A stretch of 41,711 nucleotides of DNA, from contig CACYYS010000009.1 of NCBI GenBank assembly GCA_902778725.1, forward strand, positions 1 to 41,711, given 5' to 3'. How positions within the stretch are numbered: the stretch's first letter is position 1; the number at the start of each line of letters is the position of its first letter. Both the position numbers and the translations under genes were made by a program. This stretch comes from an uncultured Ruminococcus sp. (GTDB lineage: Bacteria; Bacillota; Clostridia; Oscillospirales; CAG-272). Below, piece by piece: positions 1-8,738 of the stretch. The notes beneath the pieces were generated by a model. It was not told the DNA's origin. It searched no databases and saw only the letters and a list, made by a program, of their open reading frames with translations.

Positions 1-1
1 C

Positions 2-188
2 GACGAGGCGGGCTTGAAGGGGTTTTCCGTCGGGGATGCCCAGATCAGCGTCAAGCACGCCGGGTTCCTGATCAACCGGGGCAAGGCGAGCGCGCACGAC
101 ATCTACGAGCTCTCCGAGATCGTCCGTCTGACGCTCAAAAAAACGGTACGGCGTCGAGTTACACAGAGAGGTGGAGTTCCTTGGATAA
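2..188 (+). pseudogene. murB: MurB C-terminus (5'-truncated by window edge; apparent frameshift)
   Basis: This is the C-terminal end of UDP-N-acetylenolpyruvoylglucosamine reductase, the NADPH/FAD enzyme that makes UDP-MurNAc for peptidoglycan. The peptide beginning DEAGLKGFSVGDAQIS and continuing KHAGFLINRGKASAHDIYEL matches the conserved MurB C-terminal region. In the frame open from base 2, the family-like sequence stops after LTLKK at a run of seven A (137-143). With six A, translation would continue KRYGVELHREVEFLG and stop at TAA 186-188, a normal MurB ending. The frame as given instead runs on to about 220 with unrelated sequence. The change is either a real mutation, slippage, or a one-base sequencing or assembly error; I favour an error because the downstream frame is perfectly preserved. 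The end overlaps the whiA start by 8 bases. Identity is confident; the broken state is as read. Confidence 0.85.
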
Positions 189-1083
189 ATACGCGGGAGA
201 GCTTTTTTCCGTCCGCCTGAAGCGGGAGCTGTGCGAGGTCGAGGTGAAAAAACAGTGCTGCCGCCGCGCCGAGACCTTCGGGATGTTGCTTTCCGGCGCG
301 TCGGGAGACGGAGAAACGGTCTCTCTTTCCCTGCGCGAGGAGGTCGCGCCTCTGGCCAAAAAACGGATCCGCGAGCAGTTCACCCGCGAGCCGGAGGAGA
401 GAAAACGGGCGGGCAACTCTGTTTTGCTTACCTTTTCTTCCCGCGCGGCGGCCCGGTTCCTCGCTGATCCCGAGAGTCTTTCTTCCTTTTTTCGCTGTCC
501 GGAATGCGCCGCCTCGGCCGTTCGCGGTATGTTCCTTTCCGGCGGAGGGATCAACGCGCCGACCGAGAGCAATTATTTTCAGATCGCGACGCCGGAGTTT
601 GAGCGCTGCCTCGCCGCAAAAACGGCGGCGGCGTCCGTCGGGATCGGTTTTTTCGCCGGAAAACGCCGCGATCGGCATTTCCTCTATCTGAAAAAACGTC
701 AGGCGATCGAAGACGTCCTGGCGATCCTCGGCGCAAAGCAGTGTTATTTTGAATATCTGAACGCGGGGATCGAAAAGGACGCCCGCAACGACGCCAACCG
801 TGCGTCGAATTTTATCACAAGCAACATCCGCAAGACGGTCGACACGGCGCAAAGCCAGACCAAAACGATCCGCCGCTTAGCCGAAGAGGGGAAGCTTTCC
901 CGCCTTCCGCCGGAGCTGCAGGAAACGGCGAAGGCGCGTCTCGAGAACCCCTCGCTCTCTCTTGAGAGGCTGGGGCTGCTGTTCAGCCCTCCCGTCTCAA
1001 AATCCGGGATGTATCACCGGCTGGAAAAGATCATGGCGTTTGCCCGCGAGACAGACGGGACCGGAGAAAATCATAACGTTTGA
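181..1083 (+). CDS. whiA: WhiA sporulation/cell-division regulator
   Basis: WhiA is a DNA-binding protein with a homing-endonuclease-like (LAGLIDADG) N-terminal fold and a C-terminal helix-turn-helix. In actinobacteria it drives sporulation septation genes; in Firmicutes it affects division and chromosome segregation. At 300 residues it has normal family length. The N-terminus has the conserved KRELCEVEVKKQCCRRAE region, VRGMFLSGGGI (about residue 112) corresponds to the degenerate LAGLIDADG helix, and NRASNFITSNIRKT (about 203) begins the conserved C-terminal part. The start is TTG 181, preceded by AGAGAGGTGG at good spacing; it overlaps the murB stop, suggesting translational coupling. dnaE follows after 14 bases. 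The rapZ and yvcK genes often found just upstream of whiA in Firmicutes are absent here. Confidence 0.96.
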   Translation: MDKYAGELFSVRLKRELCEVEVKKQCCRRAETFGMLLSGASGDGETVSLSLREEVAPLAKKRIREQFTREPEERKRAGNSVLLTFSSRAAARFLADPESLSSFFRCPECAASAVRGMFLSGGGINAPTESNYFQIATPEFERCLAAKTAAASVGIGFFAGKRRDRHFLYLKKRQAIEDVLAILGAKQCYFEYLNAGIEKDARNDANRASNFITSNIRKTVDTAQSQTKTIRRLAEEGKLSRLPPELQETAKARLENPSLSLERLGLLFSPPVSKSGMYHRLEKIMAFARETDGTGENHNV

Positions 1084-1097
1084 GAAAGGAGGCGCCC

Positions 1098-4000
1098 ATG
1101 CGGGACTTCGTTCATCTCCATCTGCACAGCGAATACAGCCTGCTTGACGGCGCCTGCCGGATCAAAGATATCCCGAAGGCGGTCCGGGAAGCGGGTCAGG
1201 ACACGGTCGCGATCACCGATCACGGCTCTCTTTTCGGCGCGGTGGATTTTTTCCGCGCCTGTGAAAAAGAAGGGATCAAAGCGATCATCGGGTCGGAGGT
1301 CTACGTGGCGCCCGATTCCCGTCTCAAAAAGGAAGGGAAGAAGGATTCTTCCGGCAACCATCTGATCCTCCTTGCCAAAAACGAAGAGGGATACCGCAAT
1401 CTTTGCAAGATCGTTTCCGACGCCTACGTGAGCGGCTTTTACGTCAAGCCCCGCACCGACAACGGAATGCTCGAACGGCACGCGGGAGGCCTGATCGCGC
1501 TTTCCGCCTGTCTCGCCGGATATATCCCCCGGCAGATCGCGGCGGGAAATTTTGCGGAGGCGGAGCGATACGCCCTCTATCTCCGCCGTTTATTCGGGGA
1601 GGGAAACTTTTATCTTGAGGTCCAGGATCACGGGATCCGCGAGCAAACCGTTGTGAATCAGGGGATCTTTGCGATCTCGGAAAAGACGGGGATCCCCGTC
1701 GTATGCACCAACGACGTTCATTATTTGAAAAAGGAAGACGCATACACGCAAAAGGTCCTCACCTGTATTCAGACGAACAGTCTCGTCGCCGAGGGAAGCC
1801 CGCTTGGCTTTGAGACAGACGAGTTCTGGCTCAAGAGCGGGGAGGATATGGCGTCTCTTTTTCCGTCCCATCCCGAGGCGATCGAAAATACCCGACGGAT
1901 CGCGGACGCCTGTTCCTACCGCTTTGAATTCGGGAAACTGAAGCTTCCCACCTTCGATACCGGCAGTGAAACGCCAGCCGGGATGCTCCGCCGGTTTGCG
2001 GAAAGAGGTCTTGAGCGGCGGGTGGCGGACGGCTCGATCGATCTGTCTCTCCATCCGCGCGAGGCGTATGCCGAGCGGATCGAGCACGAACTCTCCATCA
2101 TTGAAAAGATGGGGTTTTGCGAGTATTTCCTGATCGTGCGGGATTTTGTGGTCTGGGCAAAGGAACAGGGGATCCCCGTGGGACCGGGAAGAGGGTCTGG
2201 CGCGGGAAGTCTCGTTTCCTATCTGATCGGGATCACTGAGGTCGACTCTCTGGTCTACGGTCTCCTTTTTGAGCGGTTCCTCAATCCGGAGCGGGTTTCG
2301 ATGCCGGATTTCGACATCGATATCTGCCAGATCCGGCGCGAGGAAGTGCTGCGCTACGTCAATGAAAAATACGGCGAGGATCACGTCTCTCAGATCATCG
2401 CTTTCGATACGCTCGCCGCGCGGGCGGCGATCCGGGACGTCGGCCGCGCGCTCGGCGTTTCCTACGCCGAGGTGGACGAGGTGGCCAAGGCCATCCCTCG
2501 GATGATGAACGTCTCTTTTGACGACGTGCTGCAGGCAAAGGATTTTGCGGATCTTTACCGTTCTTCCGCTACCGTCAAACAGATGGTGGATATCGCCGCC
2601 TCGCTCGAGGGGATGCCGCGGCACGCGTCGACCCACGCCGCCGGCGTTGTGATCACCGACCGTCCGGTCACCGATTATCTCCCGGTCGCCAAAAACGGAG
2701 ATACGATCGTCACGCAATACGAAAAAGACAACGTTGAAGCGCTCGGTCTCGTAAAGATCGATTTTCTCGGGCTCCGCTATCTGACGATCATTCGTTCGGC
2801 GGAGGATATGATCCGCGAGGACGAGCCGGATTTTGACGTTTCCCTTGTGCCGCAAAACGATAAAAAAGCGCTGCGGCTGATCGCGGAAGGACGTACCTCC
2901 GGTATTTTCCAGCTGGAGTCCGCGGGGATGAAGCAGGTCCTCACCCGCCTCGCCCCGGAGACGCTCGACGACGTGATCGCGGCGATCGCGCTGTACCGCC
3001 CCGGACCGATGGAGTCGATCCCGCGGTATATCGAGTGCCGCCACCATCCGGAAAAAGTGACCTACCGCCACCCCGCGCTTGGGGAGATCCTCGGCTCCAC
3101 GCACGGATGTATCGTCTACCAGGAGCAGGTGATGCAGATCTTCCGCAAGCTGGCGGGGTACAGCTACGGGCAGGCGGATATCGTCCGGCGCGCCATGTCG
3201 AAAAAAAAGACGGACGTGATGGAGGCGGAGGGACGCAAATTTGTCGAGCGCGCGGTCGAAAACGGCGTCGACCGGGCAGCCGCGGAGGATATTTATGCGG
3301 ATATGGCGAATTTTGCGAAGTACGCGTTCAACAAAAGCCACGCCGTCTGTTACGGGATCACCGCCTACCGCACGGCGTATCTGAAGGCGCACTATACGCG
3401 CTATTATATGGCGGCGCTCCTTTCCTCCGTTCTCGGAGACTTTTCCTCTACCGCCGCCTATATCGCCGAATGCGGAAAATACGGGATCCCGGTCCTCGCT
3501 CCCGATATCAACGAGAGCGGCGTCGGGTTCACGGTGAGCGGGAAGGGGATCCGTTTCGGTCTGCTTGCCGTCAAGGGGATCGGCGCGTCGCTTGTCCAGG
3601 CGATCGTGTCGGAGAGGAAGAAAAAGCGTTTCGCCGATTTTGAGGATTTTCTCGACCGGATGATCGCCGCGGGCATCGGTCTCAACAAAAAGCAGCTTGA
3701 GATGCTGATCAAGTGCGGCGCTTTTGACTCGCTCGGGATCTACCGCTCCCGCCTGATCGCCTCCTACGAGCGGCTCCTCGATCTCAAAAGCGATAAAAGC
3801 CGCCGGAGCATGACGGGGCAGCTCGATCTGTTCAGTTCCTACGAGGAGCTGAACACCGAGAAGTTCCGGTATCCCGAGATCCCCGAGTATTCGCCGAGGG
3901 AAAAGCTTGCGATGGAAAAAGAGAGCTCGGGAATGTATTTTTCCGGGCATATCATGGATGAATACACCGAGGCGGAAAAGAATACCCCTCACGTCGAGAT

Positions 4001-4733
4001 CTCGGAGATCCTGAACGCCGAGGGAGAAAAGGAGAACGAAAAGCGGACGGTTTCCGTTATGGGGATCGTCGGGAAGGTGACGGAGAAGATCACGAGAAAA
4101 GGCGATACGATGGCGTTTTTGCAGCTTGAGGATCGCTATGCCGAGATCGAGGCGATGATCTTCCCCAAACTGTATGAACGCTGCAGATCCCTGATCCGGC
4201 CGGATAACGCTCTCCTTCTTACCGGAGAGATCAGCGAGAAGGAAAACGAGCAGCCGAAGCTGCTTGTAGATACCGTTACGCCCCTGACCCGCAACGCGCA
4301 GAAAACGGCGGCGCCGTCTCCCGCTCCGGGCGCGCCTTCCGCCGTCCCCCCTTCCTTCGGCGGGGCGGCCGCTATGATGTACCGCGCCGTGATGGCGCGC
4401 GCGCAGAAGCCCGTTACGATCGCGCAGACGCAGTCTCCGCCCCCTCCCCGCGCCCCGGAAAAGCCGTTTTCTCCCGTCCCGGCGGAACAAAAAGAGAAAC
4501 TCCCGGAAAAGCTTTGTCTCCGCGTCCCCGGTATGGATTCCCTCGCCGCGAAAAAAGCGGAAAACCTTGTGGAGATCTTCTGCGGCGAAACGCGCGTTCT
4601 CTTTTACGACTCCCTCGAAAAGCGCTATCACGCCGTGCAGAACTACGGCGCGGACGTCTCGCCCGTTCTCCTGCGCGAGTTGACCGAGCTGCTCGGACGG
4701 GACAACGTCGTTGTCATCTATCAGTCAGAGTAA
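1098..4733 (+). CDS. dnaE: DNA polymerase III alpha subunit (DnaE, PHP-type)
   Basis: Replicative C-family DNA polymerase of 1211 residues. The PHP domain opens the protein with HLHLHSEYSLLDG (His6, His8, His10). The palm motifs are GPGRGSGAGS near residue 362, MPDFDID at 402-408 (Asp404 and Asp406 as metal ligands) and KIDFLGLRYL with Asp555, giving the full catalytic Asp triad. An OB-fold begins near 985 (VSVMGIVGKVTEK). It is followed by a Pro/Ala-rich linker (about 1070-1130) and a final small domain starting LCLRVPGMDSLAAKKAE. The start is ATG 1098, chosen because GAAAGGAGG lies at 1084-1092; an in-frame TTG at 1080 is upstream of that site. The 3' end overlaps the convergent gene at 4721 by 13 bases. 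Firmicutes usually also carry PolC, which is not in this window. Confidence 0.98.
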   Translation: MRDFVHLHLHSEYSLLDGACRIKDIPKAVREAGQDTVAITDHGSLFGAVDFFRACEKEGIKAIIGSEVYVAPDSRLKKEGKKDSSGNHLILLAKNEEGYRNLCKIVSDAYVSGFYVKPRTDNGMLERHAGGLIALSACLAGYIPRQIAAGNFAEAERYALYLRRLFGEGNFYLEVQDHGIREQTVVNQGIFAISEKTGIPVVCTNDVHYLKKEDAYTQKVLTCIQTNSLVAEGSPLGFETDEFWLKSGEDMASLFPSHPEAIENTRRIADACSYRFEFGKLKLPTFDTGSETPAGMLRRFAERGLERRVADGSIDLSLHPREAYAERIEHELSIIEKMGFCEYFLIVRDFVVWAKEQGIPVGPGRGSGAGSLVSYLIGITEVDSLVYGLLFERFLNPERVSMPDFDIDICQIRREEVLRYVNEKYGEDHVSQIIAFDTLAARAAIRDVGRALGVSYAEVDEVAKAIPRMMNVSFDDVLQAKDFADLYRSSATVKQMVDIAASLEGMPRHASTHAAGVVITDRPVTDYLPVAKNGDTIVTQYEKDNVEALGLVKIDFLGLRYLTIIRSAEDMIREDEPDFDVSLVPQNDKKALRLIAEGRTSGIFQLESAGMKQVLTRLAPETLDDVIAAIALYRPGPMESIPRYIECRHHPEKVTYRHPALGEILGSTHGCIVYQEQVMQIFRKLAGYSYGQADIVRRAMSKKKTDVMEAEGRKFVERAVENGVDRAAAEDIYADMANFAKYAFNKSHAVCYGITAYRTAYLKAHYTRYYMAALLSSVLGDFSSTAAYIAECGKYGIPVLAPDINESGVGFTVSGKGIRFGLLAVKGIGASLVQAIVSERKKKRFADFEDFLDRMIAAGIGLNKKQLEMLIKCGAFDSLGIYRSRLIASYERLLDLKSDKSRRSMTGQLDLFSSYEELNTEKFRYPEIPEYSPREKLAMEKESSGMYFSGHIMDEYTEAEKNTPHVEISEILNAEGEKENEKRTVSVMGIVGKVTEKITRKGDTMAFLQLEDRYAEIEAMIFPKLYERCRSLIRPDNALLLTGEISEKENEQPKLLVDTVTPLTRNAQKTAAPSPAPGAPSAVPPSFGGAAAMMYRAVMARAQKPVTIAQTQSPPPPRAPEKPFSPVPAEQKEKLPEKLCLRVPGMDSLAAKKAENLVEIFCGETRVLFYDSLEKRYHAVQNYGADVSPVLLRELTELLGRDNVVVIYQSE

Positions 4734-5104
4734 TCCTCGATCAGGGAATGCAGCGCCTCCCCGGAATACAGATAGATCCCCTTTTTCAGATACGCCCGGT
4801 CGTTGTCCGGAAGGGAATAGACGTAAACGTCGAGCCGCTCTTCTTCCGATTCCTCCGGACAGCGGAACACGCATACCTTTCCCTCGTATTCCTTGATCAG
4901 ATACAGCGCGTCCGCTTTCAGCGAGGCCGCGGTCGGCGACGCGTTTTCCGCCGCGGCGGATCCGCTTTGCTCCGGCGCGCCGGAAGGGAAACGGGAATAG
5001 GACGAAACGGAGAGAGATGCCGCCGCCGCGCAGCAGATCACGCAAAAGGCGGCGGCGAGCCTCACGGGGCGGCGTATCAGTTTTTTCAGGATCGTTTTCA
5101 TCAT
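4721..5104 (-). CDS. Small exported protein with BofC-C-terminal-like domain
   Basis: A 127-residue protein with one N-terminal hydrophobic segment (about residues 12-32: signal anchor or signal peptide), a Ser/Ala-rich low-complexity stretch, then a compact C-terminal domain starting YLIKEYEGKVCVF and continuing LDVYVYSLPDNDRAYL to LIEDYSD. This pattern (an 'EY.GKV.VF' strand, a 'SLP..D...L..GI' segment and 'L.EDY' at the end) is what Clostridia proteins annotated with a BofC C-terminal-like domain show; that family assignment is from memory and tentative. The start is ATG 5104 with GGAAGGAC upstream, and ATG 5101 follows directly. The gene converges on dnaE with a 13-base overlap and is divergent from the penicillin-binding protein gene. 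It is likely extracytoplasmic; function unknown. Confidence 0.8.
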   Translation of the reverse strand: MMKTILKKLIRRPVRLAAAFCVICCAAAASLSVSSYSRFPSGAPEQSGSAAAENASPTAASLKADALYLIKEYEGKVCVFRCPEESEEERLDVYVYSLPDNDRAYLKKGIYLYSGEALHSLIEDYSD

Positions 5105-5209
5105 TTTTGTCCTTCCGATGATTTTTTCATTATTATTTGCGGAAGTTCATAATTTATTCAAAATAATGGGTTAGAATAGAAGTAATCTTTTGGGAAAGGA
5201 TCGGCCGAA

Positions 5210-7933
5210 GTGGATCTCAAATCTTCTCGTTACAAAAAAACGGTAAAAAACAAGACCGATTGGGGCGAAGAGCTGATCAAAGCAGCCGATATCGTCCGGC
5301 GGGTCTTTTTGCGGATTCTTACCGTTTTGGTCAATATCGTTCTCACCGTTCTTTTGATCGGGATCCTTACGGGGATCATCGCGGGGACGGCTTTTGCCAT
5401 TTATATCCGCAACCACGTGGATTCGACCGTGGACGAGTCGATCTTCGTGACCGGCGGGACCTCGCATACTACCAAGCTTTACTATTACGATTTTTCCGAC
5501 CGTACCAACCGCATAGGCGATCCCGTGGAGATCGAGGATCAGCGCCTGATCGGTGAGAAAAACAGCCTTTGGGCGCCGCTTTCCTCGATCCCGAAGCATC
5601 TGCAGCAGGCTTTCGTTTCGATCGAGGACAAACGCTTCAACGACCATAAGGGCGTCGACTGGATCCGGTCCTCCAAGGCCGTGCTCAACTTTTTCCTCGG
5701 GTTTGACAGCTCCGCCGGCGGCGGCTCCACGATCACCCAGCAGCTGATCAAAAACACCACGCATTATGACGACGTAACGATCCAGCGCAAGGTGCAGGAG
5801 ATGCTGATGGCGCTGAATCTGGAAAAGATCAAGACCAAGGACGAGATCCTTGAGATGTATCTCAATATCGTTCCGCTTTCCCAGCGCTGCGAGGGGGTAC
5901 AGGCGGCGGCTAACACTTATTTCAACAAGGACGTAAGCGAGCTCAGCTTGATCGAGTGCGTCTGCATCGCGTCGATCACCAACGCGCCGACCCGTTACGA
6001 TCCGGTACAGAACCCAGAGAACAACGCTTATCGCCGCAATCTGATCCTTGATTTCATGCTGGAGTTCGGCTGCATCACGGAGGAGGAGTACGAAGACGCG
6101 TATACCGACATCATCGTGACCGTGGGAGAAAACGAGAAGATCAAGGATATCCAGATCGTCGAGGAAAAGCTCGTTCTGAATTTCCAGAATCCCGCTTCCG
6201 ATACGATTTCGACCAATTCCTGGTATACCGACACCGTGATCTCCGACGTGATCAACGATCTGGTGGAGCAGAAGAATATGACCCGCACCGCCGCGAGCTC
6301 CCTCATCTGGAACGGCGGCCTGCAGATCTATACGCTGATGGATCCACGCATCCAGGGCATCATGGAAGAGGCCTTCACGCACGACGAGTATTTTCCCGCC
6401 AATACCAGCGGCGTCGCCGCCGAGAGCGCGATGTGCGTCTGCGATCCCCGGACGGGAGATCTGCTCGGCGTTGTCGGCGCGCGGGGCGCCAAAACGGAAA
6501 ACCGCATCCTCAACTACGCCACGCAGACCAAGCGCCCTCCCGGCTCCTCGATCAAGCCGCTGGCTGTCTACGGGCCCGCCATGCAGGAGGGCGTGATCAC
6601 CTGGGCGACCGTGGAGGACGATACGCCGATCAATTTCGGCCGCAACAACAACGACGCCTGGCCGGATAACCTCCCGCTCGTCTACGAGGGACTGATCAAC
6701 ATCAAATACAGCCTCGCGACCTCCAAAAACACCGGCTCTCTCAAAACGCTGACCGCGCTTGGGCTCGATACGTCTTTCTCGTATCTCAAGGACAAGTTCA
6801 AGATCTCCACTCTTGTGGAAAACGGCCATTACAGCGACGGTTCCACCTATAACGACAAAGGTCTCGCCGCTCTCGGGCTCGGGCAGCTCTCCCACGGCGC
6901 GACCGTCCGGGAGATGACGGCGTCCTACTGCGTTTTCCCGAACAAGGGCGTGGTCAACAAATGCCGTTCCTATCTGCTCGTGACGGATGCAAACGGCAAT
7001 ACCGTCCTCAATAACGATTACGAGGCGCGCGAGGTCTTCAGCGAGCAGACCGCCTATATCATCACGCGCATCCTGGAGAACGTGGTGGATTGGGGCACCG
7101 CGACCAAGATCTCGCTCGATCAGTCGATCGACGTGGCGGGCAAGACCGGTACCTCCCAGTCCGACTATGACCGCTGGTTCATGGCCTATACGCCCTATTA
7201 CGTCGGCGGCGTCTGGTACGGTTACGCAACGCCGAAGACGATGACGAACGAGCTCTGGTTCAGCCCCGCCAACCGGATGTGGGATATCGTGATGACCGAG
7301 GTCCACAAAGACATCCTGAACGCGGCTGCCGCGGGCGGCGAGCCGATCCGCACCTGGGAGGAGCCCGCCAATATCGTCGAAGCGACCTATTGCAAGGACT
7401 CCGGCAAGCTGATGACAGAGGCCTGCCGTCTTGATCCGAGAGGCGATCGTTCGGAATCCGGTTATTTTGTCCTCGGAACGGAACCGACCGAATACTGCGA
7501 CTGCCACGTGATCGTGGAGTACGACTCCGTGACCGGCGGGATCGCGCACCCCGGCTGCCCCCGCGACAATATCACAAGGGTCGGCCTGATCACGCTGAAA
7601 GAGGAACGCGTTTTCCCGATGCAGATCGCGGTCTCCGACGCGGAGTTCGTTTACCGCGACCTTCCCGCGGGCGTCCGCCCCGCCGCCTACGCCTATGAGC
7701 CCTATTTCCAGGGCTTGATCCCGGCAGGGGTCTATTGCGGCGTATCCGGCTATTGGGGAGCGACGCAGTACAACCGTTTCTGCACCGAACACTTCGATTA
7801 CAGCAAGTATGATTCGCGCAAGCTTTCCTCGTATCACGGCGTTTACGCCGAAAAACCGTCTCCCCTCACGACCGAGACGGCGATGCTCCCTGTGGACGAT
7901 CATCGGCGCCGGGAGCGGGAAGCGATTGTCTGA
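5210..7933 (+). CDS. Class A penicillin-binding protein (transglycosylase/transpeptidase)
   Basis: Bifunctional peptidoglycan synthase of 907 residues, PBP1A type. A cytoplasmic basic N-terminus is followed by one membrane anchor (about 37-64). The GT51 glycosyltransferase domain contains EDKRFNDHKGVDW with catalytic Glu139 and the GGGSTITQQLIKN motif near 172-184. The transpeptidase domain has SSIK (nucleophile Ser446, Lys449), SKN (Ser505) and KTGTS (645-649), so all three penicillin-binding motifs are intact. A C-terminal tail of roughly 150 residues follows. The start is GTG 5210, with GGGAAAGGA at 5192-5200. The gene stands alone: the upstream gene is divergent, and a promoter for the next gene begins 6 bases after its stop. 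The 105-base upstream gap (5105-5209) is AT-rich but shows no convincing -35/-10 pair. Confidence 0.97.
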   Translation: MDLKSSRYKKTVKNKTDWGEELIKAADIVRRVFLRILTVLVNIVLTVLLIGILTGIIAGTAFAIYIRNHVDSTVDESIFVTGGTSHTTKLYYYDFSDRTNRIGDPVEIEDQRLIGEKNSLWAPLSSIPKHLQQAFVSIEDKRFNDHKGVDWIRSSKAVLNFFLGFDSSAGGGSTITQQLIKNTTHYDDVTIQRKVQEMLMALNLEKIKTKDEILEMYLNIVPLSQRCEGVQAAANTYFNKDVSELSLIECVCIASITNAPTRYDPVQNPENNAYRRNLILDFMLEFGCITEEEYEDAYTDIIVTVGENEKIKDIQIVEEKLVLNFQNPASDTISTNSWYTDTVISDVINDLVEQKNMTRTAASSLIWNGGLQIYTLMDPRIQGIMEEAFTHDEYFPANTSGVAAESAMCVCDPRTGDLLGVVGARGAKTENRILNYATQTKRPPGSSIKPLAVYGPAMQEGVITWATVEDDTPINFGRNNNDAWPDNLPLVYEGLINIKYSLATSKNTGSLKTLTALGLDTSFSYLKDKFKISTLVENGHYSDGSTYNDKGLAALGLGQLSHGATVREMTASYCVFPNKGVVNKCRSYLLVTDANGNTVLNNDYEAREVFSEQTAYIITRILENVVDWGTATKISLDQSIDVAGKTGTSQSDYDRWFMAYTPYYVGGVWYGYATPKTMTNELWFSPANRMWDIVMTEVHKDILNAAAAGGEPIRTWEEPANIVEATYCKDSGKLMTEACRLDPRGDRSESGYFVLGTEPTEYCDCHVIVEYDSVTGGIAHPGCPRDNITRVGLITLKEERVFPMQIAVSDAEFVYRDLPAGVRPAAYAYEPYFQGLIPAGVYCGVSGYWGATQYNRFCTEHFDYSKYDSRKLSSYHGVYAEKPSPLTTETAMLPVDDHRRREREAIV

Positions 7934-7939
7934 TTTCTC

Positions 7940-7968
7940 TTGACTTTTTTACCGGAATACGCTATAAT
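7940..7968 (+). promoter_or_regulatory. Sigma-A promoter for DUF4430 lipoprotein unit
   Basis: TTGACT at 7940-7945 and TATAAT at 7963-7968 are separated by exactly 17 bases. Transcription would begin near 7975, giving a leader of about 40 bases before the AGGAGGAGA ribosome binding site (8001-8009). Confidence 0.9.
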
Positions 7969-8013
7969 GATTCCGCACGAAATTGAAAATGCTATCTCAA
8001 AGGAGGAGATAAA

Positions 8014-8448
8014 ATGAAATTTCTGAAAAAAACAGTTGCCGTTTTGCTTTGTGCGATGCTTGCTCTCTGCCTTTTTGCCTGCGGAGGGAACAACACTCCC
8101 GAAGAAACGGGCGAACAGGTCCCGGACACCATCACGGTCAAGGTGACGGTCAAGACCGCGACAGACACGATCCTTGACGAAAAGACGATCACTCTCCGCG
8201 ACCGTACCACCTGGCCGACCGTTGTCGACGCGCTCTCTCAGGCCTGCGGCGCTTATGACGTCAAGTATACGATCAGCAGCGACGCGCTCAGCGTGGAATC
8301 CATCAACGATCTCGGTCAGACCGACGACGGGATGTTCTGGGCGTGGACCCTCAACGGCAAGGAAGTTTCCGGCCGCGCGGGCAGCACCAGAGTCAATGAA
8401 AACGACGTGATCGTCTTTTCTTACGAGAACGTCAACGCATCGAAATGA
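8014..8448 (+). CDS. DUF4430-domain lipoprotein
   Basis: A 144-residue secreted lipoprotein. The signal peptide MKFLKKTVAVLLCAMLAL is followed by a lipobox ending LFAC (Cys23), so the protein should be lipidated on the outer face of the membrane. The mature part has a Glu/Thr-rich spacer and then a domain with the DUF4430 hallmark GMFWAWTLNGKEVSGRAG and a closing NENDVIVFSYE. DUF4430 (also called transcobalamin-like C-terminal) is a beta-grasp fold known from cobalamin-carrier proteins and from bacterial surface proteins of unclear ligand. Nothing here shows cobalamin binding. It is first in a two-gene unit with its own promoter and a strong ribosome binding site; the HPr-like gene follows after 8 bases. 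Confidence 0.88.
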   Translation: MKFLKKTVAVLLCAMLALCLFACGGNNTPEETGEQVPDTITVKVTVKTATDTILDEKTITLRDRTTWPTVVDALSQACGAYDVKYTISSDALSVESINDLGQTDDGMFWAWTLNGKEVSGRAGSTRVNENDVIVFSYENVNASK

Positions 8449-8456
8449 GGTAATCT

Positions 8457-8687
8457 TTGAAAACTGTTGAAATCAAACTGAATACGATCGAGAACGTGCG
8501 CGATTTCGTGGACATCGTTACGCGGCACGACGTCGACGTGGATCTTTCCTCCGGTCGGTACGTAGTGGACGGAAAGTCGATCATGGGCCTTTTCAGCCTT
8601 GATCTGCTCAAACCGGTCAAGTTGACCGCGCACAGCGACGACTGTGACGACCTGTTCAAGGAACTGGAGCCGTTTATCGTCAAATAA
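8457..8687 (+). CDS. Degenerate HPr-like protein without the phospho-histidine
   Basis: A 76-residue protein with the size and fold signature of PTS phosphocarrier HPr: the motif VDGKSIMGLFSLDL (about residues 41-54) corresponds to the HPr region around regulatory Ser46 (KSIMG). The N-terminal active loop of true HPr (GIHARPA, His15) is missing; the equivalent stretch reads IENVRDFVDIVTRHDVDVDL, with a histidine only at an unrelated position. It therefore probably cannot act as an EI/EIIA phosphocarrier and may be a binding or regulatory relative. The start is TTG 8457, with TGAGG overlapping the stop of the lipoprotein gene. Similar His-less HPr relatives are, to my knowledge, common in Clostridia. 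Confidence 0.85.
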   Translation: MKTVEIKLNTIENVRDFVDIVTRHDVDVDLSSGRYVVDGKSIMGLFSLDLLKPVKLTAHSDDCDDLFKELEPFIVK

Positions 8688-8691
8688 TGAC

Positions 8692-8726
8692 AAGGGGGAA
8701 AAGAGGTCTTTTCCCCCTTTTCTTTT
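8692..8726 (+). terminator. Intrinsic terminator abutting ktrB ribosome binding site
   Basis: AAGGGGGAAAAGA (8692-8704) pairs with TCTTTTCCCCCTT (8707-8719), followed by a T-rich run to 8726. The ktrB ribosome binding site (AGGAGA) starts only about 4 bases later, and I find no separate ktrB promoter, so ktrB may depend on read-through. Confidence 0.9.
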
Positions 8727-8738
8727 ACAGGAGATACC

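Noticed and set aside
1590..4631. Long open frame of about 1000 codons antisense to dnaE (similar ones lie at 5171-7903 and 21253-24120)
   Set aside because: These lie opposite well-identified genes, have no recognisable motifs, and arise from GC-biased codon use.
5146..5177. Possible promoter for the penicillin-binding protein (TAGAAT at 5172-5177)
   Set aside because: No acceptable -35 box at 16-18 bases upstream; only TTCATA at 20 bases.
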